Shown: positions 34,517 through 43,763, counted from the first letter of the stretch. The stretch: DNA of 64,000 nucleotides from Paenibacillus sp. FSL H3-0469 (GCF_038051945.1 NZ_CP150302.1:4092001-4156000), one strand, 5' to 3'. Numbers and translations: made by a program. The notes: a model not told the origin generated them from the sequence alone.

Positions 34517-35166
34517 TTAGCCCACCCCCGAAATTTCGCATAGGCCGAATCATAGTCGGCGAAATCATGTACTTCCTCCAGCACCACAGAAGCTGTCTTC
34601 TGCTTCTCCAGCGCGGCATAGCGCTTGTCGTCAATCGGCTGCTTGATCCGGTTGCCGGAAGGCAGCTCCAGCACTGCGAAATTTCTGGTCTTGCTCTGGT
34701 ATTCCGTCTTGTACACGCCAACCAGGTCCACATCCGTTGTGATAGATACCTTGAGATTAGCCAGATCCTCCGTGGCCGCCTTCTGGTCGGCGTAGGATTT
34801 AAGCGTCGTCCAGGCGGACAGCTTGATCTCATTCTTCTGGTCAGCATCCGTCACCAGCTCGGCGTCCATGAACTGAAGCGTCCAGACGGTGTCGCCTGTA
34901 GCATAATTCCCGTCGTTGGGAAGCAGCTCATTATCCGGCAATATCGTCATATCGCTGCCGACCAGATCGCCAACCTTGCCTTCCACCACCCGGTAATCCC
35001 ACGGTACACGTGATACGTTATCCGTTGTGTCCGTACCCGTATGAAATACACTGTCGCTATTCGCCGAACATGCACTCAGCACCATAACCGCCAGCAGCAG
35101 CAATGCAGTCAGCAGGGCGCTCCGGGATCTGCGCCCGGCAGCATACCCCTCTCTATCCTTGAACAT
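34513..35166 (-). CDS. Lipoprotein of the ATP-grasp/DUF350 operon, unknown function
   Basis: A protein of 217 residues with a signal peptide and lipobox VLSACS. The mature domain (about 180 residues) has no motif that I recognise. ATG 35166 is preferred over TTG 35172, because GAGGGGG is seven bases from the former but almost touches the latter. It overlaps the ATP-grasp gene by 14 bases and the DUF350 gene by 4, so it is an integral part of the operon and probably works at the outer face of the membrane. Confidence 0.8.
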   Translation of the reverse strand: MFKDREGYAAGRRSRSALLTALLLLAVMVLSACSANSDSVFHTGTDTTDNVSRVPWDYRVVEGKVGDLVGSDMTILPDNELLPNDGNYATGDTVWTLQFMDAELVTDADQKNEIKLSAWTTLKSYADQKAATEDLANLKVSITTDVDLVGVYKTEYQSKTRNFAVLELPSGNRIKQPIDDKRYAALEKQKTASVVLEEVHDFADYDSAYAKFRGWAK

Positions 35167-36376
35167 CTTCAAGCCCCCTCACTCCTAGCGCGATAAAATG
35201 ACTGGCATTGCCTGTAATCGGCCCGCCGGCCCGGCCAAGCAGCCCGCAGGGCGTTCCGTTAATGACGAACATGCCGGTCAGCAGGTGCAGCTCACCCTCC
35301 GCCGTCATGATCCGGGCCATTTCGGCCCTTTTCTGATAGACCACGGGGAATAGCTGGCTGCTGTCGTAGCCCTCCTCGTCCTCGATCTCAAGCACGCCGC
35401 TGTCATCAAAGATCCGTACAGATCCGCCTTCGCGGCCGAATACCGATTTGGATACAAAGCTCTCTGAGAAGACTGCCTTATTGTAAGTTGGCAGGATGTA
35501 CCGGGAGATGGCCTCGCGTTCCGGCTCCGTGAACAGCAGGCCAAGCTCATACATTCCCCAGACAGCAGCCATCAGCCCCTTGGACTGGAGGATGATGCTA
35601 TGCGGTCCGTTGAACAGCTGGAGCTTCCCGCTCTCAATGGCATAGGCCAGAGCCTCGCCGCCTTCATCTACGGCCATCCACTCCTTCGGATACAGCGCGA
35701 ACATCCGCTCTATGATCCGGTTCTCCCCGTCCTTGACCACGCCCTCATCAATCCACAGATCCAGACAATCCACACAACGGACATCCAGCCCGCTATGCGC
35801 AGCGAGCGCCTCAATCGTTCCGCTGTCTTCCTCGTGGCTGCCATAATCCACACAGGCTACCGTGTCGGGCCGTTCTACACTCCAGGCTGCGGCAAGCTGC
35901 TGCTTCATGGCCGCATTCGCGCTTCCGACGCCTGCTTCCGCGCAGATCCACGGCGTAGCAATGGAGGCTTCCACATAACCGGTCGGAGTATCCGCATTCA
36001 GCTCCAGCAGCTTAATCGTACCATCCCCGGCCACAGCAAAATCGAACCGGGCATACCGGCTGATTAGTCCCGGCTCCGGCAATGGACAGTCATCCAGCAT
36101 CTGCCACAGCACCGGAGGAATCCCCAGGAGGTCGTACAGGTCATGTCTCAGATGGACATAACGCACGGCCTTATCCAGAATCGCCCATAGCGCTGCGGCG
36201 GCTTCCTTCAATTCCTGGTAGGTCTCACTGCGCATCACAGCCACAGCGTCCAGCCAGTATTCCTCATCCTCCAAGTCGGCCCAGGTGAAGCCCAGCTCAT
36301 GCAGCCGCTCTACCCGGGGAGCACGTTCCAGACCGGACTGGTCTATATATTCGAATGCCTGCTCCGCCTGGATCAT
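35153..36376 (-). CDS. Glutathionylspermidine-synthase-like ATP-grasp ligase
   Basis: A 407-residue cytoplasmic ATP-grasp enzyme of the YgiC/YjfC type, matching the synthetase domain of E. coli glutathionylspermidine synthase without the amidase half. Features: PPVLWQMLDDCPLPEP, YARFDFAVAGDGTIKLLELNADTPTGYVE (nucleotide/metal region), PTYNKAVFSESFVSKSVFGREG and FVINGTPCGLLGRAGGPITGN. The family joins an amine to a carboxylate in peptides; the substrate here is unknown. The start overlaps the stop of the Ser/Gly-rich protein gene (ATGA), suggesting that this protein could be a substrate or partner. Confidence 0.9.
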   Translation of the reverse strand: MIQAEQAFEYIDQSGLERAPRVERLHELGFTWADLEDEEYWLDAVAVMRSETYQELKEAAAALWAILDKAVRYVHLRHDLYDLLGIPPVLWQMLDDCPLPEPGLISRYARFDFAVAGDGTIKLLELNADTPTGYVEASIATPWICAEAGVGSANAAMKQQLAAAWSVERPDTVACVDYGSHEEDSGTIEALAAHSGLDVRCVDCLDLWIDEGVVKDGENRIIERMFALYPKEWMAVDEGGEALAYAIESGKLQLFNGPHSIILQSKGLMAAVWGMYELGLLFTEPEREAISRYILPTYNKAVFSESFVSKSVFGREGGSVRIFDDSGVLEIEDEEGYDSSQLFPVVYQKRAEMARIMTAEGELHLLTGMFVINGTPCGLLGRAGGPITGNASHFIALGVRGLEDVQG

Positions 36377-37086
36377 CCGCCGAACCCGCTCTTGCCGGAG
36401 CGCACCGAGCTTTTGCCGGAGCTTTTACTGGAGCCGGATTTGGATTTGCTCGAACCCAATCCGCTGGAGGTGCCGCCGATACCGCCCGATTTGGAAGAGG
36501 TATTCCTTCTGGTAATGGAACCGGTGGATGAAGTTGAGGTCTTCGGCTTCACCACCGAGCCGGCCACCGGCTTGTTCTGGAATCTTCCGCTATTATAGGA
36601 GGGCGGTTTATAGGTATTGCGTGTACCTCCATAATAAGTAGGCCGGTCATTGTACCAGCCTCTGGATGAATAGAACGATCCGCTATTGAAGAGCATGTGG
36701 TACAGAAGCACATCATCCCAGCCGAACCCCGAGTTGTAGCCGCCGTAGTTGTTGATTACCGTCGTACCGCCGGAGGTTACTGCCCCCTGCCCTTCCTGAA
36801 CCTTCTCTTCCTGGTCTTCCGGGTATGGAATATTCCAGTCTACATTCTTATCGAAATATTGCTTAACCTCCTCGGTAGACCAGGAGACCAGCTTAGGCTC
36901 CTCGCCGCCGTTGCCGCTTGCGCCTGCGCCGCCGGGAATGAATAATGCGTTCGCCAGCAGCGCAATCCCGAGGGAGGTGGATAATACGCGGACGGGTTTG
37001 CCGTCCGGCGTGAACAGCCTGCTGATTGCGGGCTCTTTAGCACTTTCGTCTTTTTCCAACTTGGGACCTCCTTTCCTGGTATTCAT
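36373..37086 (-). CDS. Ser/Gly-rich low-complexity protein of the ATP-grasp operon
   Basis: A 237-residue protein. A basic N-terminus is followed by a hydrophobic segment (about 35-55, VLSTSLGIALLANALFIPGG), then a Tyr/Asn/Gly-rich region (NNYGGYNSGFGWDD, FYSSRGWYNDRPTYYGGT) and a C-terminal third made almost only of Ser, Gly, Lys and Thr, ending GKSGFGG. This layout resembles E. coli YgiB/YjfM (DUF1190), small proteins encoded beside ygiC/yjfC, but no clear homology can be claimed by eye. A C-terminal Gly-Gly next to a peptide-amine ligase gene raises the idea that the tail is modified. GGAAGG precedes ATG 37086. Confidence 0.75.
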   Translation of the reverse strand: MNTRKGGPKLEKDESAKEPAISRLFTPDGKPVRVLSTSLGIALLANALFIPGGAGASGNGGEEPKLVSWSTEEVKQYFDKNVDWNIPYPEDQEEKVQEGQGAVTSGGTTVINNYGGYNSGFGWDDVLLYHMLFNSGSFYSSRGWYNDRPTYYGGTRNTYKPPSYNSGRFQNKPVAGSVVKPKTSTSSTGSITRRNTSSKSGGIGGTSSGLGSSKSKSGSSKSSGKSSVRSGKSGFGG

Positions 37087-37088
37087 TC

Positions 37089-37307
37089 TTAACCTTCCGT
37101 ACGCATGGGAACCAGCAGAAGCTCCAGCTTCCCTTCATCCACATTCAGCCTTCCCTCAACCGCCTCGAACTCGCGGCCGCCAACGACAATATAATTGACA
37201 TGTTCAAGCGCCGTGACCATATTCATGCTCCAGACACGCTCTTCAATCATTTGCAGGTCGCCTTCAGGCAGCTTCTCGAACAGGATGACCTTCAACCCGT
37301 TATCCAT
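37089..37307 (-). CDS. Small protein at the head of the ATP-grasp/DUF350 operon
   Basis: A 72-residue soluble protein (MDNGLKVILFEKL start) with no family that I recognise. ATG 37307 has AGAGGAGATGGAG upstream. The frame stays open further upstream to an ATG at 37406 that lacks a ribosome site, and beyond it codes LLVVIIIYMLWY followed by RLRELKRKR, which looks like a membrane anchor but has no normal start codon. So the real protein may be longer and membrane-tethered. It ends 3 bp before the Ser/Gly-rich gene. Confidence 0.6.
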   Translation of the reverse strand: MDNGLKVILFEKLPEGDLQMIEERVWSMNMVTALEHVNYIVVGGREFEAVEGRLNVDEGKLELLLVPMRTEG

Positions 37308-37453
37308 TCCCACTCCATCTCCTCTTGAATATTCGTATGCTTCTGATACGCTGTCATGACGCTTTCGTTTCAACTCCCGCAGCCTTGAATATGTATACCA
37401 CAGCATATAAATAATAATGACAACAAGCAGTTTTGCAGTGGCCGGCTACGGGC

Positions 37454-38590
37454 TTACAATACCTTCTGGACCCAACTGTCCATAACCTGGTCGGGGCGGA
37501 TACCCAGCTCATTCTCCAAGAGCTCCTTGTACTTATCGTAGTGTGTCCTGAACCCGATGAAATCCCCCAGGTCGGCGTAACTTCGCAGAATCAGCCTGCA
37601 GAGCTGGTCGGAATAAGGATCTGCTGCCTGCAGATCCAGCAGCCGCTCCAGCGCCAGCCGGGGACGGCCGGAGGACAGCTCATATTCGGCGGAATGCAGC
37701 GCCATGCGGATATACCGGACCTGCAGCTCCTTGCGCCGGATTTCTGCCCAGTCGTAATGATGCTCCTGCAGATAGTCTCCACGGTACAGCTTCAATATTT
37801 TTTCCCGGCGCAGCCATTCCTCCTCTGACTCCACTGGCGTACCGGCGTAGCCCAGCTCGAACTCCTCCACATCCAGCAGAACCTGCTCCTTGGTCAGCCT
37901 GTACCGCTCCTGCGAGAATTCGACGAGCACCTCCATATCCCAGGCCTTCAGCAGCTTGCGGATATGGTATACCGTGGTATGCAGGTTCGTGACGGCCTTC
38001 TCGGGCTTGAAATCGGGCCAGACGAGGTCCACAATGGTGTCCTTGAGTATCCACTGGCCGCGGTTATGCAGCAGCAGGGCGAAGACCTCCTGCGCCTTGC
38101 TTGTTCTCCACTGCATTTTGCGCCCCGGCTCCGTGCTGTCTGTGAATTCAAGGCGGTGGAAGCAGAGGATGGACAGCTCCTTAACGGGCGCCGCTGACGC
38201 CTGGGCAGGCAGCATCTTCAGTTCAGCGCTCTCCTTGCCGACCTCCAGACGCTCAAGGGTTTTGCTTAACCGCTGGGAGGTCACCGGCTTCAGTAAATAA
38301 TCCGCAGCATTGAGCTCAAAGGCTTCGATGGCATACTCACTGTACGCGGTGATATAGACAATCCGGATACTCCGGTCCATCCCGGCAATGTATTCACCGG
38401 CTTCCAGTCCGTTCATCTCCGGCATCCCGATATCCAGGAATACAATATCCGCCTTCTCCCGTTCCAGATGCGCAAGCCCCAGGCGTGCCGAGGTGAATTT
38501 CCCGGTAATCGTAAGACGCCCATCCTTCTGGAGCATCCGCTCCAGATGCTGCAGCGCTGGTTTCTCATCATCAATCAATATGGCCTTCAT
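37454..38590 (-). CDS. Response regulator with SARP/BTAD-type output
   Basis: A 378-residue regulator. Receiver domain at residues 1-120 (AILIDDEKPA, phosphoacceptor Asp in IVFLDIGMPEMNG, Lys in YLLKPVTS), then an OmpR-type winged helix (about 150-235, SKAQEVFALLLHNRGQWI) and a bacterial transcriptional activation domain (about 240-375, DVEEFE, ELQVRYIRMALHSAEYEL, LLENELGIRPDQ). This receiver-wHTH-BTAD order is typical of partners of 7TMR-DISM kinases in Paenibacillus. It begins 39 bp behind the kinase gene, with GGAGGTGAG upstream. Target genes unknown; the operon directly downstream is one candidate. Confidence 0.92.
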   Translation of the reverse strand: MKAILIDDEKPALQHLERMLQKDGRLTITGKFTSARLGLAHLEREKADIVFLDIGMPEMNGLEAGEYIAGMDRSIRIVYITAYSEYAIEAFELNAADYLLKPVTSQRLSKTLERLEVGKESAELKMLPAQASAAPVKELSILCFHRLEFTDSTEPGRKMQWRTSKAQEVFALLLHNRGQWILKDTIVDLVWPDFKPEKAVTNLHTTVYHIRKLLKAWDMEVLVEFSQERYRLTKEQVLLDVEEFELGYAGTPVESEEEWLRREKILKLYRGDYLQEHHYDWAEIRRKELQVRYIRMALHSAEYELSSGRPRLALERLLDLQAADPYSDQLCRLILRSYADLGDFIGFRTHYDKYKELLENELGIRPDQVMDSWVQKVL

Positions 38591-38629
38591 CGTCCGGACT
38601 CACCTCCTCTTCGTCGTTCTCAGCTGCCT

Positions 38630-41600
38630 TTAGGTGGGGATGGTATATGATATAGCAGTTCCCCTTCCCGGTGCACTGTCGATATTCAGGCCTGCTCCGT
38701 ACATCTTCAGCAGACGGTTCTGAATATTGCGCAGTCCGATGCCCCCCTCTGTCCGCTCTTCCGAGAGGATCTCTGCAATCTTCTCCGGGGTCATGCCTAC
38801 ACCGTCATCCGTGACTGCTACCTTGAGCCTGCCCGGCAGCAGCTCAACGGTCAGCCTTACGGTCCCTCCGCTCTCCTTCTGCATCAGGCCATGATTCACA
38901 GCATTCTCCACAATCGGCTGAATGCTCAGCGGCGGAACCATCGCCATTACATCCTCCGGTACATCGAACTCGATATTCAGCCGTTCATCGAACCGTGCCT
39001 GCTCCAGCGCCAGATATGATTTGACCAGTCCCAGCTCCTTCTCCATAGAAACCGTCTGTCCCCGGTTCTGGAAGTCGAAGCTGCTCCGCAGATATTGGCT
39101 GAGGTCCAGCAGCAGCTCTGTGGCCTTATCCGGGTCCTCCGGACAGACCGAGATAATCGCGTTCAGCGCATTATATAAGAAATGCGGTTTGATCTGCGCC
39201 TGCAGGAAAGCAATCTCTGACTGGACGGATACACGGATCGACTTGCGCATATCCAGCAGGGTCTGCATCCGCGCCTTGAATTCGCGCACCTCCACCGGCT
39301 TGCTCAGATAATCATTCGCTCCAGCCTCGAAGGCTGCAAGAATGTCATCAGGCCGGCTGCTCGCCATGAGCACCAGAATCGGCAGCTCAGACAAGGTGAA
39401 CCGTTCACGGATGGCCTTACAGAGCAGAAGCCCGGGCATCTCCGGCATGACCCAGTCGGCAATTACCAGATCAAGCTCAGGATGCTGCTGAATGATCTGA
39501 ATCGCTTCAGCCCCGCTGCTGGCGGTAATCACTGAATGGTTCTCCAGCTGTAGTACACCAACCAGCACGCGAAGATTAACAGGATCATTATCCACTACAA
39601 GGATGGAGCAACAGTCCTCAGACGGCGGCGGCACAGGCTCTTCCCCGGGAAACGTGTACGAAGGCGCTGTCTCCCAGCCCTGAAGCTCCCCGAATTCCTC
39701 CTCCAGCAGCGCATTGCTTCGCTGCAATACCGGCTGGGTGAAGCTGAAGACCGAGCCGTGCCCCAGCTCGGAACGCACCGTAATCTCCCCGCCTGTCAGC
39801 TCTACCAGTCTCTGGGTAATACTGAGGCCAAGCCCGTTCTCCCGGTAGACCTTACTCGCGGCAGGACCGCTTGGATCATTTGCATCGAAGATCGTACGCA
39901 GACGCTCAGGCGGGATGCCCTGACCGGTATCCGTTATGATAATAGCAACATACTCTTCTTTAACCTCAGCAGACAGCGTTATCACGCCTCTGGGCGTATA
40001 ATTCACTGCATTTGCCAATAAATTATGCAGGATCTGGGCAAGCCGCTGCTCATCCGTCTCCAGCAGCGGAAGCTGCCCGGGCAGATTCAGCCGGAATTCC
40101 AGCTGGCTGTTGCCATACACTTGACGGGTGACAGCCATAATGGAGGAAGCTGCCATGCGGAGATCGACGGCCTGCCGGCGGAGGAAGAGCGCGCCGTGAT
40201 TCAGCTTCGCGAAGTCCGACATATCATGGATCAAGGCTGTAAGCCGCTTGCCGGTGGAGACAATCGTGAGCAGCTGATCCTGCTGGGCAGTGCTGATGGA
40301 GCCGGCCGTACCCTGCGCCACCACCTTGGCCATGTTGACAATCCCCTGCAGCGGTCTCCGCAGCTCCTGCGAGGTGTCAGAGATGAAATCATCCTTCAAT
40401 CCGTCAAGCGACAAAAGGCGGCGTGAGAGCTGTTCCACCTCTTGGAAGGAGGCTGCGTATTGCCGGGTCATCAGAATTGCCTGTACAAATCCGAACAGGA
40501 GAATCTCGTAGGAGATGATGAAATAGCTGAAGCCCAGGCCCATGAAGCTGACCAGATAATAGATAATAACCACGCTCAGGCTCTCGATACTGACCATCAT
40601 CAGGAACATATTCTTCGGATTTCTCCGGGTGCCCTGGACCATGGAGTAGAGCACGAAGCCCAGGCTTACCGAGCCCCAGGTCAGCAGCAGCACCTCCAGA
40701 TAGCTGAACAGATAGGCCGGGACGAAGGCAGCAATCAGCAGCAGGAATGCCGTAACCAGCCTGGAGGCCTTAATTACCCCGATAGACATCGGGTAATTCA
40801 CTGAATTGGCGACATAGTGAAGCAGATAATAATACACCAGTGTAGAGGACGCGAGCTGCAGCTTGAGTATAATCTCGTAAGGGAAGCCGGGCAGCGCCGT
40901 CAGGATGAGCTTTTCGCCATGCGTGAAAATGTAGACAAAGGCCGCTATGCAGAACAATCCCAGGTATAATGTGACCCCCCGGCTCTCCCTTACCTTGGAG
41001 AACATCAGCAGAAAGAGGGATAGCACGAAGAATCCTATTAGCGCAGCCCCGTCTACAAACAGGGAGAATTCCCTATGCTTCATAATAGCGGACTGATTAC
41101 CGATCACTATCGGCTGAACGATCCCGCCTGAGGAGTAGCTATAGTTAGCCACCTGCACAATAATCTCCAGGGTATCCCCGGTTACAGAGGCGAATCCCAT
41201 AAAAGGCATGTTATTCTGTCTGCCCTCAGAGACTGAGGCTGCCGGAGTCCCGCTGCTCCCAATCTCCTGCCCGTTCAGATAGACTTTGCTTGCACTGCGG
41301 ATGTTGCTGGTGCGCAGGCCGTAGACCATGGGTTCCCCTGGGGTAATCTTCGCCTGAAGGCGGTAGGTAGCATAGCCTTTGGCTCTGCGCTCGCCCTGTT
41401 CAGCGATATCATCGTTCCACTTCCCCGGAACCTGAATCATCGTAGAGGCGGCGGGAACCTCCTTACCTGCGTTTACCGGATGGAAATCCTCAGGCGAGAG
41501 CAGCACATCGCGGTACAGCTCCCACTCTCCATCCAGCTTCATAATTCCGTCGTGGCGGGAGTCCCAAGAGCGAAGGTCAATCACTCCCTGCACGGCCTGC

Positions 41601-41701
41601 GGCCTGTCTCCCTTGATCTGATGTGTCTGGAGGACCGAGAGCAGCGGAACGATCAGCACCAGCACCAGACTGCCGAGAATACTCAGCCAATACTTTCTCA
41701 T
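38630..41701 (-). CDS. Hybrid 7TMR-DISM sensor kinase with two kinase modules
   Basis: A 1023-residue membrane protein. Order: signal/TM1, extracellular 7TMR-DISM carbohydrate-binding-like domain (about 40-200), seven TM helices (about 210-410), HisKA plus HATPase (about 430-660), receiver (about 690-810), then a LytS-type His_kinase domain with HATPase (about 830-1023). In the HisKA box the sequence is TSQELRRPL: the phosphoacceptor His is Gln445 (CAG). The second module is intact: QAQIKPHFLYNAL, VENAVNHG and GGIGLRNIQNRL. The receiver Asp is present in VIADWVMPEMPG. So phosphate should enter only through the C-terminal module. It is co-transcribed with the response regulator gene that follows. 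Confidence 0.92.
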   Translation of the reverse strand: MRKYWLSILGSLVLVLIVPLLSVLQTHQIKGDRPQAVQGVIDLRSWDSRHDGIMKLDGEWELYRDVLLSPEDFHPVNAGKEVPAASTMIQVPGKWNDDIAEQGERRAKGYATYRLQAKITPGEPMVYGLRTSNIRSASKVYLNGQEIGSSGTPAASVSEGRQNNMPFMGFASVTGDTLEIIVQVANYSYSSGGIVQPIVIGNQSAIMKHREFSLFVDGAALIGFFVLSLFLLMFSKVRESRGVTLYLGLFCIAAFVYIFTHGEKLILTALPGFPYEIILKLQLASSTLVYYYLLHYVANSVNYPMSIGVIKASRLVTAFLLLIAAFVPAYLFSYLEVLLLTWGSVSLGFVLYSMVQGTRRNPKNMFLMMVSIESLSVVIIYYLVSFMGLGFSYFIISYEILLFGFVQAILMTRQYAASFQEVEQLSRRLLSLDGLKDDFISDTSQELRRPLQGIVNMAKVVAQGTAGSISTAQQDQLLTIVSTGKRLTALIHDMSDFAKLNHGALFLRRQAVDLRMAASSIMAVTRQVYGNSQLEFRLNLPGQLPLLETDEQRLAQILHNLLANAVNYTPRGVITLSAEVKEEYVAIIITDTGQGIPPERLRTIFDANDPSGPAASKVYRENGLGLSITQRLVELTGGEITVRSELGHGSVFSFTQPVLQRSNALLEEEFGELQGWETAPSYTFPGEEPVPPPSEDCCSILVVDNDPVNLRVLVGVLQLENHSVITASSGAEAIQIIQQHPELDLVIADWVMPEMPGLLLCKAIRERFTLSELPILVLMASSRPDDILAAFEAGANDYLSKPVEVREFKARMQTLLDMRKSIRVSVQSEIAFLQAQIKPHFLYNALNAIISVCPEDPDKATELLLDLSQYLRSSFDFQNRGQTVSMEKELGLVKSYLALEQARFDERLNIEFDVPEDVMAMVPPLSIQPIVENAVNHGLMQKESGGTVRLTVELLPGRLKVAVTDDGVGMTPEKIAEILSEERTEGGIGLRNIQNRLLKMYGAGLNIDSAPGRGTAISYTIPT

Positions 41702-41767
41702 ACCCTCTGCCAGTCCCTTCTAGTTGTCATTGTATAAATTATACAACAGGCTCCGTTCATCTGAAGC

Positions 41768-41805
41768 AAAAAAAAAGCCGAGTTCCATTTATTTCGGAAT
41801 CGGCT
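41768..41805 (-). terminator. Terminator behind pbuX
   Basis: On the minus strand AGCCGATTCC (41796-41805) pairs with GGAACTCGGCT (41776-41786) and is followed by a long T-run. Confidence 0.85.
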
Positions 41806-41839
41806 GTTCATCTGATTAGAGTTACGTGTATGGAATATT

Positions 41840-43138
41840 TTACTTCGTTTCCGGAGCGGCGGCTGCAGGAACCGCACTCTCCTGGGTCTTCGACAAGAAG
41901 ATATTGAGAATGATCGCTGTCAGCGATCCGGATACGATTCCGTTCTGCAATAACATTCTGGCGAATTCGGGAAGCTGGTCGAACATGGACGGAAGCACCG
42001 CAGAGCCGAGGCCCACCGCGATGCTGCAGGCGGCGATCAGCAGATTGCCGTCCTTGCGCAGATCCACATCGGACAGAATCGACATGCCGGAAGCAGCAAC
42101 CGAGCCGAACATAACGATCATCGCCCCGCCCAGCACTGCATTCGGCACAACTGTAGTCAATGCCGCCAGCTTCGGCAGCAGCCCAAGTACGACCATAATT
42201 CCGCCTGCCGCAAAAATAACATTCCGCGTCTTCACCCGCGTCAGCGACAGCAAGCCGACATTCTGGGAGAATGCGGTGTACGGGAAGGCGTTGAACAGGC
42301 CGCCCAGCATGATGGCCAGTCCCTCAGAACGCAGGCCGTTCACGATCTGCTTCTGCTCCACCTGCTGGTCCGTCGCCTTACCAACGGCAAAGTAGACCCC
42401 TGTCGATTCGACCATAGACACGATATTCACGATAATCATTGTGAAGATTGCGGTGATGCTAAACTGCGGCCAGCCGAAGTAGAACGGCTGTGCGACGCTA
42501 ACCCACGAAGCTGTGGTCACGGTAGAGAAATGCACGATGCCCATGGCATAGCCGATTACAGTACCCACTACAAGTCCTACCAGTACGGATACGGAGCGAA
42601 GGAACCCTGTAGTCAGCCGGTTCACGGCCAGAATAACGAGCAGAGTAATCAGAGCCAGCAGCAGATTGCGGGGCTGCCCGAAGTCGGCGCTTCCCTGTCC
42701 GCCGGCCACATTATTCATTGCGACGGGAATCAGCGACAGTCCGATGATTGTGACTACCGAGCCGGTGACCACGGTCGGGAAGAACTTCAGCAGCTTCCCG
42801 TACACCGGGGCTGCCAGCACCACGAACAACCCGGAGATAATGATTGCACCATAAGCGGTCGCCAGATTGGAGCCTGAAGCGATAGCGATAATCGGGCTAA
42901 CGGCCGTGAAGGTACAGCCGAGAACCACCGGCAGCCCGCTTCCGAAATATTTGCTGCCCATAATCTGCAGCAGAGTTGCCAGTCCGCAGGTGAACAGATC
43001 CGCTGCAATCAGATACGCCATCTGCGTACCGTTCAAATTGAGCGCTCCCCCGACAACCAGCGGTACTATGACCGCTCCGGCGTACATCGCCAGCACATGC
43101 TGAAGCCCTAAGGCGAATATCTTCTGTTTGCTTAACAT
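41840..43138 (-). CDS. pbuX: Xanthine permease
   Basis: A 432-residue NCS2-family nucleobase:proton symporter with about 14 TM segments. Typical motifs: LGLQHVLAMYAGAVIVPLVVG, GCTFTAVSPI, the NCS2 loop TMIIVNIVSMVESTGVYFAVG and NAFPYTAFSQNVGL. It takes up xanthine and is co-transcribed with xpt, whose end it overlaps by 7 bases. Both genes stand behind a guanine riboswitch, as in B. subtilis. Confidence 0.95.
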   Translation of the reverse strand: MLSKQKIFALGLQHVLAMYAGAVIVPLVVGGALNLNGTQMAYLIAADLFTCGLATLLQIMGSKYFGSGLPVVLGCTFTAVSPIIAIASGSNLATAYGAIIISGLFVVLAAPVYGKLLKFFPTVVTGSVVTIIGLSLIPVAMNNVAGGQGSADFGQPRNLLLALITLLVILAVNRLTTGFLRSVSVLVGLVVGTVIGYAMGIVHFSTVTTASWVSVAQPFYFGWPQFSITAIFTMIIVNIVSMVESTGVYFAVGKATDQQVEQKQIVNGLRSEGLAIMLGGLFNAFPYTAFSQNVGLLSLTRVKTRNVIFAAGGIMVVLGLLPKLAALTTVVPNAVLGGAMIVMFGSVAASGMSILSDVDLRKDGNLLIAACSIAVGLGSAVLPSMFDQLPEFARMLLQNGIVSGSLTAIILNIFLSKTQESAVPAAAAPETK

Positions 43139-43737
43139 CCTGCACGCTCCTTGATTAATCCTTCATTATCTATGAAATGAATCTCACCCGGCGACATGGA
43201 AGCAATCCGCGCCAGGGAATACACCGGAACTCCGCGCTGCTCCAGCAGACCGCGTCCCTCCTGGAAGCTCTTCTCGATGACACAACCGACCCCGGCCAGC
43301 TGCGCCCCGGACTCTGCTACGATATCGCATAACCCTACAAGTGCCGCACCGGTAGCGAGGAAATCATCGACAATCAATACGGTATCGTCCGGCCCGAGAT
43401 ATTTCTGCGAAATGCTGATCTGGTAGTCCTCCTGACGGGTGAAGGAGTGAACCGGTGCCGAATATACCGCTTCGGACAAGGTGACTGCCTTCTTCTTCTT
43501 GGCATAGATGAACGGCACGCCCAGCGCAATGCCCGCCGCCATGGCGAACTGGATGCCGCTGGCTTCCACAGTCAGCACCTTGGTGATCTGCCGGTCCCCG
43601 AAGACCGCTGCAAATTCCTTCCCGATCGCAAGCGCAAGCGCCGTGTCTACCTGGTGGTTCAGAAATGAGTCTACTTTCAGTACAGTCTCCGATAGAATTA
43701 AGCCTTCTTGTCTAATACGTTCTTCCAATACTTTCAT
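43132..43737 (-). CDS. xpt: Xanthine phosphoribosyltransferase
   Basis: A 201-residue type I PRTase that makes XMP from xanthine and PRPP. The PRPP-binding signature is VLIVDDFLATGAA; the N-terminal KVLEERIRQEGLILSETVLKVDSFLNHQVD segment is the standard Xpt start. Length is normal. GGAGGAAGATC precedes ATG 43737. It is the first gene of the xpt-pbuX operon under riboswitch control. Confidence 0.97.
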   Translation of the reverse strand: MKVLEERIRQEGLILSETVLKVDSFLNHQVDTALALAIGKEFAAVFGDRQITKVLTVEASGIQFAMAAGIALGVPFIYAKKKKAVTLSEAVYSAPVHSFTRQEDYQISISQKYLGPDDTVLIVDDFLATGAALVGLCDIVAESGAQLAGVGCVIEKSFQEGRGLLEQRGVPVYSLARIASMSPGEIHFIDNEGLIKERAGC

Positions 43738-43763
43738 TACGGCGGATCTTCCTCCTTAGAAAT

